46,281 bases of DNA from Bacillus sp. ISL-55. Its GTDB lineage: Bacteria > Bacillota > Bacilli > Bacillales > Cytobacillaceae. Location: contig NZ_JAGGQU010000048.1 in the NCBI RefSeq assembly GCF_018613155.1, positions 1-46,281 on the forward strand. The letters run 5' to 3'. Numbering within the stretch: position 1 is the first letter of the stretch; the number at the start of each line of letters is the position of its first letter. Below are positions 33,601-41,286 of the stretch, in pieces. Position numbers and translations under genes: made by a program. The notes under the pieces are model-generated. The model was not told the DNA's origin. It saw only the letters and a list, made by a program, of their open reading frames with translations, and did not search any database.

Positions 33601-35168
33601 CGCTTGCCGAGTACTGTCCGTGTTGAGAAATGTTCAGCTTCACGATCGCGGTCTATGGCGGGATTCGTTACGACAGCAACACTTTCTTTTATAAAATCAG
33701 CGATATTCTTGCGTTCTGGATTCATCGCGGCTAGGGGAGCGTCGTGTCCAAGCGAGCGGATTGGTTCCGCGCCTTTTTCAGCCATCTGTTCGACGAGCTG
33801 GACGTGGTCACGCTCCCAGCCAAATGCTTTATATTGTCCGTTATGGATTTTTTCCGGATAGGTCATTGTAACCGTCTTAGCAAGCTGAGGTCCTGCTAGG
33901 CGATGTCGGGCTTCCTGGAAGGCAAGGCGCTCTGAAAAACGCTTGAAAACTTCACCCTGGAATTGTGCCATTTCAAATACTTCAATTGTATCTCCATTCC
34001 ACTTCAGACCAACCTTTTCGCCGGGTGCGAGAGGTTTCGGCTCACCTGTGTACTCAGTTGAAGGGATAATTCCCGGCTCTGATGAAAACAGGTATGAACT
34101 CTCAGTTTCTATCATCCATAGCGGGCGCAAGCCTAGTGCATCTACACTAAATACTGCTTCATCACCAAAGCGTGAAATGATGCCTGCAGGTCCCTGGGCA
34201 AAATGGCCCCATGCTTCGCGTATATAAGTATATAAATCTTGCATATGTTCTGGATAAGCTTTGATTTCATTGATGATCGGCGGGAACATCATGTCCATCG
34301 CCTCAAACAATGAATATCCGTCACGACAAATAAAGGTTTCAAGTGTACGGCTAAGATCCTGTGAGTCACTGCCGTCTTTTACGAGCGGAACATTGACCAT
34401 GCGGGCTTCATCGCGAAGTCTTGCAATCGTATTGATTTCACCGTTATGGCCTAGGACGCTGAACGGCTGGACACGGAAAAAGCTTGATAGAGTATTAGTT
34501 GAATAGCGGTTGTGTCCAAGTGTCATTGTCGATGCCACAAGCGGGCTGGCCAGGTCATGATAGTATTTCGGAAGGATGTCTCCTGCACCCATTACCTTAT
34601 AAACTGCATGGTATTGGCTAAGGGAGGCGACATGAACCTGATCGTTCTTCTCGAAATCTACAATCATATCAAACAATTTGCTGGAAAGATCCTGACCTGC
34701 TTCGTTTGCAAGGCATGCGAACTGCCAGAATACAGGATTCTCCTGAATCGCAATCGGTCCGAGCGCTCCGGAGTCAGTGACATCGGTTGATGAAAAAATC
34801 AGTTCCATATTCTGTTCTGCAAGCTTTGCTTCAAGCTCATCCTGAATCGCTTTCGCCTGCTCGGTCCTTGTGATAAAAACATGTCCGACCACAAAGTTCT
34901 CTTGATCAACGGCATTGACCTCTGCACCCGCTACGGAAAGCTTTTCCTTCCATAGAGCGCGTGGAATGTCGATGTGCACCCCAACACCGTCACCCTCGCC
35001 ATTAATAAAACCAGCGCGGTGGTTCATTGTGACCAGGCCGTTGATGCAGTGGAAAATATTCTCGCGTGTAGGGATTTTCTTCTTTTCAATGCTGGCAACG
35101 ATCCCGCAGGCATCGTGCTCAAATCTTGAAAAGTCTTTGAATTGGGAAGGGTTCCATTGTGTTGTCAT
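30699..35168 (-). CDS. gltB: Glutamate synthase large subunit
   Basis: Makes glutamate from glutamine and 2-oxoglutarate. The 1489-residue protein carries, in order: a class II glutaminase domain whose nucleophile is C21 (FEHDACGIVAS), exposed after removal of a 20-residue propeptide; a central domain; the FMN/2-oxoglutarate synthase barrel (LSGFDGGTGAARIHALQ); 3Fe-4S ligands in CTTCRGCHLDTCHVG with C-x5-C-x4-C spacing; and the C-terminal GXGXG helix domain. The start is the ATG at 35168; an upstream in-frame GTG (35207) lies inside the ribosome site itself. There is no gltD small subunit nearby, so the electron donor is either a GltD encoded elsewhere or ferredoxin. The start is preceded by an unusual hairpin (separate entry) and a cre site lies upstream. 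Confidence 0.93.
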   Translation of the reverse strand: MTTQWNPSQFKDFSRFEHDACGIVASIEKKKIPTRENIFHCINGLVTMNHRAGFINGEGDGVGVHIDIPRALWKEKLSVAGAEVNAVDQENFVVGHVFITRTEQAKAIQDELEAKLAEQNMELIFSSTDVTDSGALGPIAIQENPVFWQFACLANEAGQDLSSKLFDMIVDFEKNDQVHVASLSQYHAVYKVMGAGDILPKYYHDLASPLVASTMTLGHNRYSTNTLSSFFRVQPFSVLGHNGEINTIARLRDEARMVNVPLVKDGSDSQDLSRTLETFICRDGYSLFEAMDMMFPPIINEIKAYPEHMQDLYTYIREAWGHFAQGPAGIISRFGDEAVFSVDALGLRPLWMIETESSYLFSSEPGIIPSTEYTGEPKPLAPGEKVGLKWNGDTIEVFEMAQFQGEVFKRFSERLAFQEARHRLAGPQLAKTVTMTYPEKIHNGQYKAFGWERDHVQLVEQMAEKGAEPIRSLGHDAPLAAMNPERKNIADFIKESVAVVTNPAIDRDREAEHFSTRTVLGKRPALFGKSETGKVVELITPLLVEGKAGYEVSQETGQPSMDQVIQCYQGDKLAAYLETVFHNDETVKEALERLAAEAIAAVKDGKTLLVLDDAMAHQENALWLDPHLVVSAIDQALVKEGLRRDCSLLLRSASLRSLHDIIVALGLGADAVSPYYMFMTVLDESVKPLVNLYSALTKGLEKVISTIGIHELRGYGRLFSSIGLNDEVADYLVIVNFFGSNELAYNFEAMKEDALKRAEDFQNEKERIGKTFHLFPRIWKAIGEVASTGDYSVYREKISEQEDSNPTTIRHLTGLKKADSGVSPEEVEIGVGDHSLPFVIASMSFGSQNEIAFRAYAEGADRLNMVSMNGEGGEIKDMLGKYPRTRGQQVASGRFGVNAELLNSSNLLEIKIGQGAKPGEGGHLPGSKVTAKIAEARNATIGSDLISPSNNHDIYSIEDLAQMIHELKTANDQARVAVKVPVVPNIGTIAVGIAKAGADIITLSGFDGGTGAARIHALQYVGLPAEIGIKAAHNALLEAGLRDNVELWADGGVKSAQDVIKYMLLGANRVGFGTLSMLAIGCTTCRGCHLDTCHVGIATQIDSEAQAKEHGLRRFVPRQFDLAVQGIMNLFTAFGNELKSLAASAGIKNLQEAVGRSDLLEQIKGNDLLDLTYLLKPLEIGQITHQKEAAASLASAQLQVAAGAEYLDAVDEELHQSREFQAVTAEQRVLASRVSCHRVRGRLDGSYRKLQPVTLRYKGSILGNGLGAYNTDGINIEIDGGGQDGVGKTSFGGAILIAKSSGKDGGFYNGSVGKGFGYGAQKGLLVAQGNADARAGIRLSGADMIIGGLVKKPIPEKEFGNIGTNANIKGFAFEYMTNGRGLVLGDPGPWICAGMTGGVVYLRHQPEMGLTKEAIARRVAKGAKVSIETLSAKGINDVKELLANYIKLVKNNGQESEAADLALLLEHPEDHFIQVVPVKEQADPAVSTE

Positions 35169-35212
35169 AAAAATCGGCTTATAAAGGATTCTTTTAAGCC
35201 GTTTCACCTCCT
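35169..35212 (-). promoter_or_regulatory. gltB translation-initiation leader: SD, hairpin, ATG
   Basis: On the minus strand AGGAGGTGA (35204-35212) is a near-perfect Shine-Dalgarno, but the ATG is 35 nt away. Between them lies a 27-nt hairpin (35175-35201), CGGCTTA pairing with TAAGCCG plus an inner AAAG/CTTT stem around a single mismatch and a 3-nt loop. If folded, the linear distance from the SD to ATG falls to about 8 nt (AA before, ATTTTT after). No ATG, GTG or TTG exists at normal spacing in the open sequence. Confidence 0.65.
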
Positions 35213-35367
35213 GAAAAAATAATCTATAATCTGTAGTTTGATAGCTTGGTACATGAGGGTGTAACTCTAAGACGGGATTTTAAAGCAGGGATTTTAAGCG
35301 GCCACTTGAATGGCGATTTTAAAATATTAATAGCAATCATATCATAAGAATTTTCAGAAATCAATTA

Positions 35368-35373
35368 ATTATA
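35368..35373 (-). promoter_or_regulatory. Candidate -10 box of the gltB promoter
   Basis: Minus-strand TATAAT, perfect to the sigma-A -10 consensus, within TAATGTATAATTAA. No convincing TTGACA at 17 nt is present, which would suit an activator-dependent promoter. It lies about 60 bp downstream of the cre site in the direction of transcription. Confidence 0.4.
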
Positions 35374-35432
35374 CATTAATTTGGATGGTGGAATATTACA
35401 GAAGTGAAGATAGAAATAAAATACACCTTGAA

Positions 35433-35448
35433 ATGTAAACGGTTTCAT
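35433..35448. promoter_or_regulatory. Catabolite-responsive element (cre) upstream of gltB
   Basis: ATGTAAACGGTTTCAT matches the CcpA-site consensus WTGNAARCGNWWWCAW at every position. It lies between the gsaB terminator and gltB, about 265 bp upstream of the gltB ATG and about 60 bp upstream of its candidate -10, a position where CcpA activates rather than represses in other Bacillus genes. Confidence 0.65.
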
Positions 35449-35452
35449 TTAG

Positions 35453-35492
35453 AGTGATAAAAATAACAGGCACCTGGCTGGTACCTGTTATG
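35453..35492 (-). terminator. Terminator of gsaB
   Basis: ATAACAGG-x-ACC / GGT-x-CCTGTTAT hairpin with one internal mismatch and a 5-nt loop; the A-run at 35459-35463 gives a T-run on the minus strand. Confidence 0.8.
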
Positions 35493-35509
35493 TATAAAAA
35501 GTTGTATAT

Positions 35510-36805
35510 TTATTCATTTGCCATTGAATAAAATGCCTGATCAACTGCATGCAGGGTTGCTTCGATATCCTCCTGAGAGTGGGCGATGGTCACGAACCAA
35601 GCTTCATATTTGGAAGGTGCTAGGTTGATTCCTTGCTCAAGCATCAGATTGAAGAAGCGCGCGAACATTTCGCCATCCGTGTTCTCAGCCTGCTCATAAT
35701 TCTCAATTCTTTCAGTTGTAAAATAGATGGTCAGGGCACCCTTCAGGCGATTAATCGTGATAGGAATGCCATGCTTGCTTGCTGAAGACGTGATCCCTTC
35801 CTCGAGCATCGCGCCGAGCTGGTCAAGATAATCGTAGACACCATCCTGTTTAAGCACCTCGAGACAAGCGATGCCTGAAAGAATGGAAGCCGGGTTTCCG
35901 GCCATCGTTCCGGCCTGATAAGCAGGCCCAAGTGGTGCAACCTTTTCCATGACTTCGGCTCGTCCGCCGTAAGCACCGATCGGCAGGCCGCCGCCAATGA
36001 TTTTACCCATAGCCGTCAAATCTGGAGTAATACCCAGCATGTCCTGGGCTCCGCCATACATAAATCGGAAAGCAGTGATGACCTCATCGAAAATAAGCAG
36101 CGATCCTGCCTGATGGGTAAGCTCCTTCACTTCTTCCATGAAACCGGGTTTAGGCTCAACGATACCGAAGTTGCCGACAATCGGCTCCACTAAAACAGCC
36201 GCAATCTGATCGCCCCATTTTTCAAGAGCTTCCTTGAAAGGTTCAATATCATTGAATGGCACCGTGATGACTTCCTGGGCAATGCTTTTTGGGACGCCAG
36301 CTGAGTCTGGAGTTCCCAGAGTAGATGGACCAGAGCCAGCCGCAACTAGCACGAGATCGGAATGGCCATGATAACAGCCTGCGAATTTGATGATTTTGTC
36401 CCGCCCTGTGTAGGCACGCGCCACACGAATCGTCGTCATCACTGCCTCTGTCCCGGAATTGACCAAGCGCACCTTATCAAGTGCCGGCATTGCTTCCTTC
36501 AGCATTTTAGCGAATTTGACTTCATGTGGAGTCGGTGTTCCGTAAAGGACTCCTGTCTCAGCGGCCCTTTTGATTGCTTCTGTTATATGTGGGTGAGCAT
36601 GACCAGTAATGATCGGGCCGTATGCTGCTAAATAATCGATATACTGATTGCCGTCCACATCCCAGAAGTATGCGCCATGGGCACGCTCCATCACGATAGG
36701 GGCTCCGCCGCCGACCGCCTTGTACGAACGGGATGGACTATTGACACCGCCTACGATATGTTCAAGAGCTTCGCTATGTATTCGCTCGGAATTCGTTCTT
36801 TGCAT
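35510..36805 (-). CDS. gsaB: Glutamate-1-semialdehyde 2,1-aminomutase
   Basis: PLP enzyme that converts glutamate-1-semialdehyde to 5-aminolevulinate for tetrapyrrole synthesis. The 431-residue protein has the family N-terminus ([16 protein letters not shown]), [17 protein letters not shown], the PLP aspartate D240 ([12 protein letters not shown]) and the Schiff-base lysine K268 ([13 protein letters not shown]). The start is the ATG at 36805, just after AGGAGG; a 49-codon upstream extension is a chance open frame. In B. subtilis gsaB is the second copy beside hemL, and this neighbourhood (ygaE before, bcp/perR after) identifies it as the gsaB position. Confidence 0.94.
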   Translation of the reverse strand: MQRTNSERIHSEALEHIVGGVNSPSRSYKAVGGGAPIVMERAHGAYFWDVDGNQYIDYLAAYGPIITGHAHPHITEAIKRAAETGVLYGTPTPHEVKFAKMLKEAMPALDKVRLVNSGTEAVMTTIRVARAYTGRDKIIKFAGCYHGHSDLVLVAAGSGPSTLGTPDSAGVPKSIAQEVITVPFNDIEPFKEALEKWGDQIAAVLVEPIVGNFGIVEPKPGFMEEVKELTHQAGSLLIFDEVITAFRFMYGGAQDMLGITPDLTAMGKIIGGGLPIGAYGGRAEVMEKVAPLGPAYQAGTMAGNPASILSGIACLEVLKQDGVYDYLDQLGAMLEEGITSSASKHGIPITINRLKGALTIYFTTERIENYEQAENTDGEMFARFFNLMLEQGINLAPSKYEAWFVTIAHSQEDIEATLHAVDQAFYSMANE

Positions 36806-37143
36806 CGTAAAACCTCCTATATGTAACTGCTTTTCTATTTTATCATTATTTCTGCTTTTTACAGATTGTTTCACTTTTCGTTCATTTTGATTGAAAAAAA
36901 GCCCCAAAAGCAGTGAACTACTTTTCGAACCTGGACGGCAAGAAATAGGCATTTATGAATTTTATTCATGGAGTGATGTTGCTCCTGGTCATCATCCTGT
37001 TCATATCTGAGGGACGGGTGGCTTAATATTCCTCCTTTAGGGGGTTAAACTACCATCTGACAGACAGGGGAAATGAGGCATAGCAATTGTTTTTGCAAGA
37101 AGGATTGGCTAAACTGTTTGAGTGACCAAAGGAGGAAATCAAA
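36806..37143. other. Divergent intergenic region between gsaB and the ABC-2 operon
   Basis: This 338-bp gap contains a 15-bp palindrome ATGAAT-TTT-ATTCAT (36955-36969) and a 24-codon frame (37073-37147) whose TGA overlaps the next gene's ATG. No riboswitch was recognised; a GGGTGG at 37017 is not in a T-box context. Promoters for both divergent units must lie here, but none is clear enough to call. Confidence 0.5.
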
Positions 37144-38157
37144 ATGAATGCCATTGAAGTGAACGGGCTGCGGAAGGAATTCAAGGCTTATTCAAGCCGT
37201 TCCGGATTATCGGGAGCCTTTCGTGATCTTTTTACACGCAATTATAAAATCGTTCCTGCAGTGAACGATATCAATTTTACTGTCAAACAGGGAGAGATGG
37301 TCGGTTACATTGGAGAGAATGGAGCCGGGAAATCGACGACCATTAAGATGCTGACCGGGATCCTGACCCCAACATCAGGAAGTGTCATCGTCAATGGCAT
37401 GAATCCCCATAAGGAACGGGAAAGATTCGTCCAGACGATCGGCGTCGTATTCGGGCAGCGCTCCCAGCTCTGGTGGGACATCGCCGTCCAGGAATCTTTC
37501 CGGCTATTGAAAAAGGTCTATAAAGTTTCGGACGCCCATTATAACGAGCATATGGATCATGTCATCAAGACACTTGATCTTGAGCCTTTGCTTGATAAAC
37601 CGGTAAGGAAGCTCTCCCTTGGACAGAGGATGCGCTGTGAACTTGCCGCCGCGCTGATCCATAATCCGCCGCTGCTGTTCCTTGATGAGCCGACGATTGG
37701 CTTGGATGTGCTAGTCAAGTTGAAAATCAGGGAGTTTTTGAAGGAAATCAATGAAAAATACAATACGACAATTCTGCTTACGACCCATGACCTGACTGAT
37801 ATCGAAGCGTTATGCGAGCGGGTCGTTATGCTTGATGAAGGAAATATCATTTATGATGGCGCGCTGAAAAGCTTGAAGGAAAGATGGGGAGAAGGAAAGG
37901 AAATCAGCTTCGAATTTCTTGAAAAAGCTGAACTCAATCGGCTTGAAGCTTTGACTGGTGACCTTGATATTAAATGGGAGCTGGATGAAAGAAAACAGAT
38001 TTTTACTGCTGTAACAGGGGATGATGAGGAAACAGTATCCCAGGTGATTGCCCGGACGGTTGCTGCCTATAAGGTCAGGGACGTGAAAATCAACGAGCCA
38101 TCCACAGAAGAAATCATCCGTAATATCTATGATAAAGGTATGACGCAGCATGGATAA
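37144..38157 (+). CDS. ABC-2 type transporter ATP-binding protein
   Basis: A 337-residue ATPase subunit. It begins with the variant seen in this subfamily, an inserted loop before the first strand (YSSRSGLSGAFRDLFTRNYK), then Walker A GENGAGKSTTIKML, Q-loop GVVFGQRSQLWWD, signature LSLGQRMRCEL, Walker B LLFLDEPTIGLD and switch LLTTHD. The signature's second position is L instead of G. After residue 230 there is a small regulatory C-terminal domain. AAAGGAGG precedes the ATG. It forms an operon with two permease genes (8-nt overlap with the first). This is the DUF990-permease group of ABC-2 transporters; the substrate is unknown. Confidence 0.9.
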   Translation: MNAIEVNGLRKEFKAYSSRSGLSGAFRDLFTRNYKIVPAVNDINFTVKQGEMVGYIGENGAGKSTTIKMLTGILTPTSGSVIVNGMNPHKERERFVQTIGVVFGQRSQLWWDIAVQESFRLLKKVYKVSDAHYNEHMDHVIKTLDLEPLLDKPVRKLSLGQRMRCELAAALIHNPPLLFLDEPTIGLDVLVKLKIREFLKEINEKYNTTILLTTHDLTDIEALCERVVMLDEGNIIYDGALKSLKERWGEGKEISFEFLEKAELNRLEALTGDLDIKWELDERKQIFTAVTGDDEETVSQVIARTVAAYKVRDVKINEPSTEEIIRNIYDKGMTQHG

Positions 38158-38941
38158 ATATATCGAAATGATCCGCATCCGATTTTTGATGATGCTGGCA
38201 TACAGGACCAATTACTACACAGGAATCTTGATCTACAGTATCAATATCGGGGCTTATTATTTTCTCTGGAATGCGATTTACGGCGGGAAAAGTGAAATCG
38301 AAGGCCTAAGTGCTGTCCAAATGACGACTTATGTAGCGGTTGCCTGGATGGCAAGGGCGTTTTATTTTAACAATATCGACCGGGAGATGGCGACGGAAAT
38401 CAAGGAAGGCAAGGTAGCTGTTGAATTGATAAGGCCGTATAACTATCTCGGAATGAAAACGATGCAGGGACTGGGTGAAGGGATTTTCAGGCTGTTCTTC
38501 TTCTCGGCGCCAGGTATGGTCATTGTTTCCTTGATATTCCCTATGGAGTTTTCAGCAGATGCCATGACATGGGGATTGTTCGCGATTTCGATCGTGCTGA
38601 GCTTTTTAATCAACACACAATTGAACCTGCTGACAGGAATCACCACTTTCTTTCTATATAATAATACAGGCCTGATCCGAGCCAAGCGTGTACTGATTGA
38701 CCTGTTTTCAGGCTTGCTGCTGCCGATCAGCTTCTTTCCTGGCTGGGCCCAGGAAGTCATGGGATTTCTTCCGTTCCAGGGGATCAGCTATATTCCAAGC
38801 ATGATTTTTACAAATGGCTTCACTGGGAGTGAGGCAGTCGAAGGGCTTATGCTTCAGGCTGCGTGGGTGTTGATATTAGTGATCCCTATTCAGGTTCTTT
38901 GGGTCATTGCTAAAAAACAGTTGATTATACAGGGAGGGTGA
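38150..38941 (+). CDS. ABC-2 transporter permease (first subunit)
   Basis: A 263-residue membrane protein with about six hydrophobic helices (for example YYTGILIYSINIGAYYFLWN and LLPISFFPGWAQEVMGF). The motif near FNNIDREMATEIKEGKVAVE followed by LIRPYNY is characteristic of DUF990/ABC-2 permeases. Its ATG overlaps the ATPase stop by 8 nt, implying translational coupling. It presumably forms a heterodimeric channel with the next gene product. Confidence 0.87.
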   Translation: MDKYIEMIRIRFLMMLAYRTNYYTGILIYSINIGAYYFLWNAIYGGKSEIEGLSAVQMTTYVAVAWMARAFYFNNIDREMATEIKEGKVAVELIRPYNYLGMKTMQGLGEGIFRLFFFSAPGMVIVSLIFPMEFSADAMTWGLFAISIVLSFLINTQLNLLTGITTFFLYNNTGLIRAKRVLIDLFSGLLLPISFFPGWAQEVMGFLPFQGISYIPSMIFTNGFTGSEAVEGLMLQAAWVLILVIPIQVLWVIAKKQLIIQGG

Positions 38942-38944
38942 CGA

Positions 38945-39730
38945 ATGTTTTACTTCAGTATGTTTTTTCAATATGTCGCCCAGTATATGAAGACAAGGCT
39001 CGAATACCGGGCAGATTTGGTTGTTGAGATCTTTTCAGATTTATTGTTTCAGGCCGTCAACCTGATTTTTATTCTGGTAGTCTTTGACCATACCGAATTC
39101 CTTAACGGCTGGAGCCGTGATGAAATCATCTTCATTTATGGATTTTTCCTTGTGCCATATGCGCTCTTTTCGTCTTTCTTCAACATCTGGGATTTCAATG
39201 AGCGGTATATTGTAAAAGGGGAGCTGGATAGAATCCTGACAAGACCGATTCATAGCCTGTTCCAGATTATCCTTGAGCGGATGGAGCTGGAATCATTGTT
39301 TGGGGCCGTGACTGGGCTGGCCGTCATGTTTTATGCCGGAAGCCGCCTCGGCCTTGATGTGAGCTGGTCTGATCCTTTCTTGTTTGTTTTATTTGTTCTC
39401 GGCGGTGTTCTTGTTTATGCCGGCATTTTCGTCATGATCGCCTGCATCAGCTTCTGGGCAGATGCCCGGACGTCGATCATGCCGATGATGTACAATATCG
39501 GCAACTATGGACGTTATCCTGTGGATATTTATAACAAAGCAATCCGGTTTGTCTTGACCTGGATCTTGCCATTCGCTTTTGTCGGAGTCTATCCGGCCGC
39601 TTATTTCCTGGGACGCGACGAGTGGTACGGTTACTCGTTTCTGACACCAGTGATCGGGCTCGTGTTTTTCAGCCTGTCTGTTTTCATCTGGAATGAAGGC
39701 GTGAAAAGATACCGGGGAGCCGGGAATTGA
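38945..39730 (+). CDS. ABC-2 transporter permease (second subunit, DUF990-like)
   Basis: A 261-residue membrane protein with about six hydrophobic segments. VKGELDRILTRPIHSLFQII mirrors the cytoplasmic motif of the first permease, showing common ancestry. The ribosome site GGAGGGTGA overlaps the previous stop, with only 3 nt between genes. A strong terminator follows, closing the three-gene operon. The same three genes between gsaB and a potassium-channel gene are, from memory, found in the B. cereus group. Confidence 0.87.
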   Translation: MFYFSMFFQYVAQYMKTRLEYRADLVVEIFSDLLFQAVNLIFILVVFDHTEFLNGWSRDEIIFIYGFFLVPYALFSSFFNIWDFNERYIVKGELDRILTRPIHSLFQIILERMELESLFGAVTGLAVMFYAGSRLGLDVSWSDPFLFVLFVLGGVLVYAGIFVMIACISFWADARTSIMPMMYNIGNYGRYPVDIYNKAIRFVLTWILPFAFVGVYPAAYFLGRDEWYGYSFLTPVIGLVFFSLSVFIWNEGVKRYRGAGN

Positions 39731-39740
39731 ATATATATTC

Positions 39741-39777
39741 AGAAAGACCGCAGCCATAAACGTGCTGCGGTCTTTCT
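39741..39777 (+). terminator. Terminator of the ABC-2 operon
   Basis: Perfect 14-bp stem AGAAAGACCGCAGC / GCTGCGGTCTTTCT with a 9-nt loop. Confidence 0.9.
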
Positions 39778-39796
39778 ATGTAGGTTAAGCTTCAGG

Positions 39797-40220
39797 TTCA
39801 GACAGGTTTTGGCTTGGAAGAGGAAAAGCTGTCAAAAGAAGGGGGAACTTCAGACAGGTATGATGCCAAACAGAGAAAAGCTGTCAGAAGAAAGGGTAAC
39901 TTCAGACAGGTTTGATGCCACACGGAGAAAAGCTGTCAAAAGTAGGGGGAACTTCGGACAAGTTTAATGCCAAACGGAGAAAATCTGTCAAAAGAAGGTT
40001 CAACTTCAGACAGGTTTGTTGCCAAAAGGAGAAAAGCTGTCAAAAGAACGTTCAACTTCAGACAGGTTTGACGCCAAACGGAGAAAAGTTGTCAAAAGAA
40101 CGTTCAACTTCAGACAGGTTTGATGCCAAACGGAGAAAAGCTGTCAAAAGAGAGGTCAACTTCAGCCAGGTTTGGGCTTAAAAGAGGAAAAGCTGTCACA
40201 AGTAAGGTTGACTTCGGGCG
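39797..40220. repeat. Tandem 52-bp hairpin repeat array (array 3, eight to nine units)
   Basis: TTCAGACAGG or a variant starts at 39797, 39849, 39901, 39953, 40005, 40057, 40109, 40161 and (decayed) 40213: the period is exactly 52 bp eight times running. Each unit contains GACAG ... CTGTC enclosing an inner GTTTG-ATGC-CAAAC hairpin and GGAGAAAAG, followed by CAAAAGAA and, in central units, the palindrome GAACGTTC. Central units are the most alike and outer ones more diverged. It lies after the ABC-2 terminator and before the channel gene. Because 52 is not a multiple of 3 the open frame across it is not a repeat protein. Confidence 0.92.
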
Positions 40221-40326
40221 GGGTATTAACTTTAAAGCTCCTATTCCGCTACATGGACTTGCTTGCATACTCCTGATTTCACCAGCGTATAGTTGAAGGG
40301 AGAGAAGCAGGAAATGAGGCATGAGC

Positions 40327-40734
40327 ATGCAATTTTACTTTTCGGTTATTTTAATCATTTTAGCGATATTTTTGAGTCTGAGAACACTATTTATTCCTCA
40401 CAAGATAAAAGGGAAACAGGTATCGTTCGAGAATTTCGTCACACTTGCGCTGATTTACGCTACGGTTATGGCGGCATTTGGACTATTGTATTATTTGCTG
40501 GATCTAAAAGGGATATGGGTACTTTCTGATATCAGCATGCGTCCGAGTACATCTTCATATGAAAGGATGTCCACCAGCATGTACTTCAGCGCCATTACGC
40601 TTTTTTCTGTAGGGTATGGCGATATTGCGCCGGTCGGGATAGGAAGGGCGATCGCTGTTTTGGAAGCGCTCATTGGCTACACGATTCCAGCTGCCTTTGT
40701 AACGAGGGCGATGTTTGACCAAAAACGATCATAA
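40327..40734 (+). CDS. Two-TM potassium channel protein
   Basis: A 135-residue membrane protein: a first helix (FSVILIILAIFLSL), a second (LALIYATVMAAFGLLYYLL), a pore loop with the K+ selectivity filter SVGYGDIAP, and a last helix (AIAVLEALIGYTIPAAFV). It has no RCK/TrkA cytoplasmic domain, so gating is unknown. I prefer the ATG at 40327 because GAGG lies 7 nt upstream; the ATG at 40321 is only 1 nt from that site. It probably acts as a tetramer in the cytoplasmic membrane. It stands between the repeat array and bcp. Confidence 0.87.
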   Translation: MQFYFSVILIILAIFLSLRTLFIPHKIKGKQVSFENFVTLALIYATVMAAFGLLYYLLDLKGIWVLSDISMRPSTSSYERMSTSMYFSAITLFSVGYGDIAPVGIGRAIAVLEALIGYTIPAAFVTRAMFDQKRS

Positions 40735-40812
40735 CGCATTCCTTTGATTTGTATTCCGGTTCAAAATTAGATAGGCTAAAGCTAAATAGATCTGATTTTG
40801 GAGGGATACATA

Positions 40813-41280
40813 ATGGCATTAGTAATTGGAGAAAAAGCTCCGGAATTTGAACTGCCGGCCAGCAATGGTGAAACAGTCAAACTTTCTGATTTTGCAGGGA
40901 AGAATGTAGTGCTTTATTTTTACCCGAAGGATATGACTCCTGGATGCACAACGGAAGCGTGTGATTTCAGGGATCATCACGAGAGTTTCGAAGGAGTGAA
41001 TGCGGTCGTTCTTGGCGTCAGTCCGGACCCGATCAATCGCCATGAAAAATTCATCGAAAAGCACGGATTGCCATTCCTGCTTTTGGCTGATGAAGATCAT
41101 AAAACAGCCGAGGATTACGAAGTTTGGAAGCTAAAAAAGAACTTTGGCAAGGAATACATGGGAATTGAACGTTCAACCTTCATCATTGACAAGGATGGCA
41201 ATCTAGTTAAGGAATGGAGAAAAGTAAAAGTGAAAGGTCATGTTGAAGAGGCCCTCGAATATATAAAAGAAAGTCTATAA
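40813..41280 (+). CDS. bcp: Thiol peroxidase/peroxiredoxin Bcp
   Basis: A thioredoxin-dependent peroxiredoxin, 155 residues. Peroxidatic C45 and resolving C50 are in DMTPGCTTEACDF, the atypical two-Cys Bcp arrangement; KNVVLYFYPKD precedes and IERSTFIIDKDG follows. The start at 40813 has GGAGG 8 nt upstream; an upstream ATG at 40798 overlaps that site. It reduces H2O2 and organic peroxides in the cytoplasm. It lies near perR, as ygaF does in B. subtilis, but I find no Per box in its own upstream region. Confidence 0.94.
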   Translation: MALVIGEKAPEFELPASNGETVKLSDFAGKNVVLYFYPKDMTPGCTTEACDFRDHHESFEGVNAVVLGVSPDPINRHEKFIEKHGLPFLLLADEDHKTAEDYEVWKLKKNFGKEYMGIERSTFIIDKDGNLVKEWRKVKVKGHVEEALEYIKESL

Positions 41281-41286
41281 TGTGAG

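Noticed and set aside
36806-36952. 49-residue N-terminal extension of gsaB
   Set aside because: It covers the ribosome site of the ATG at 36805 and would make the protein longer than any family member I know.
36995-37060. T-box-like GGGTGG in the gsaB-ABC-2 gap
   Set aside because: The conserved T-box sequence and specifier/antiterminator stems are missing.
37073-37147. 24-codon frame whose stop overlaps the ABC-2 ATPase start
   Set aside because: Possible leader peptide, but the nearest G-rich stretch is only 2 nt from its ATG and it resembles no known peptide. The ATPase has its own good ribosome site.
39912-40181. Plus-strand 89-codon frame in array 3
   Set aside because: The 52-bp period rotates the frame with each unit, so the translation shows no consistent repeat; no ribosome site.
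39797-40220. CRISPR array
   Set aside because: The full 52-bp unit repeats without unique spacers, and there are no cas genes in the window. The same applies to the other three arrays.
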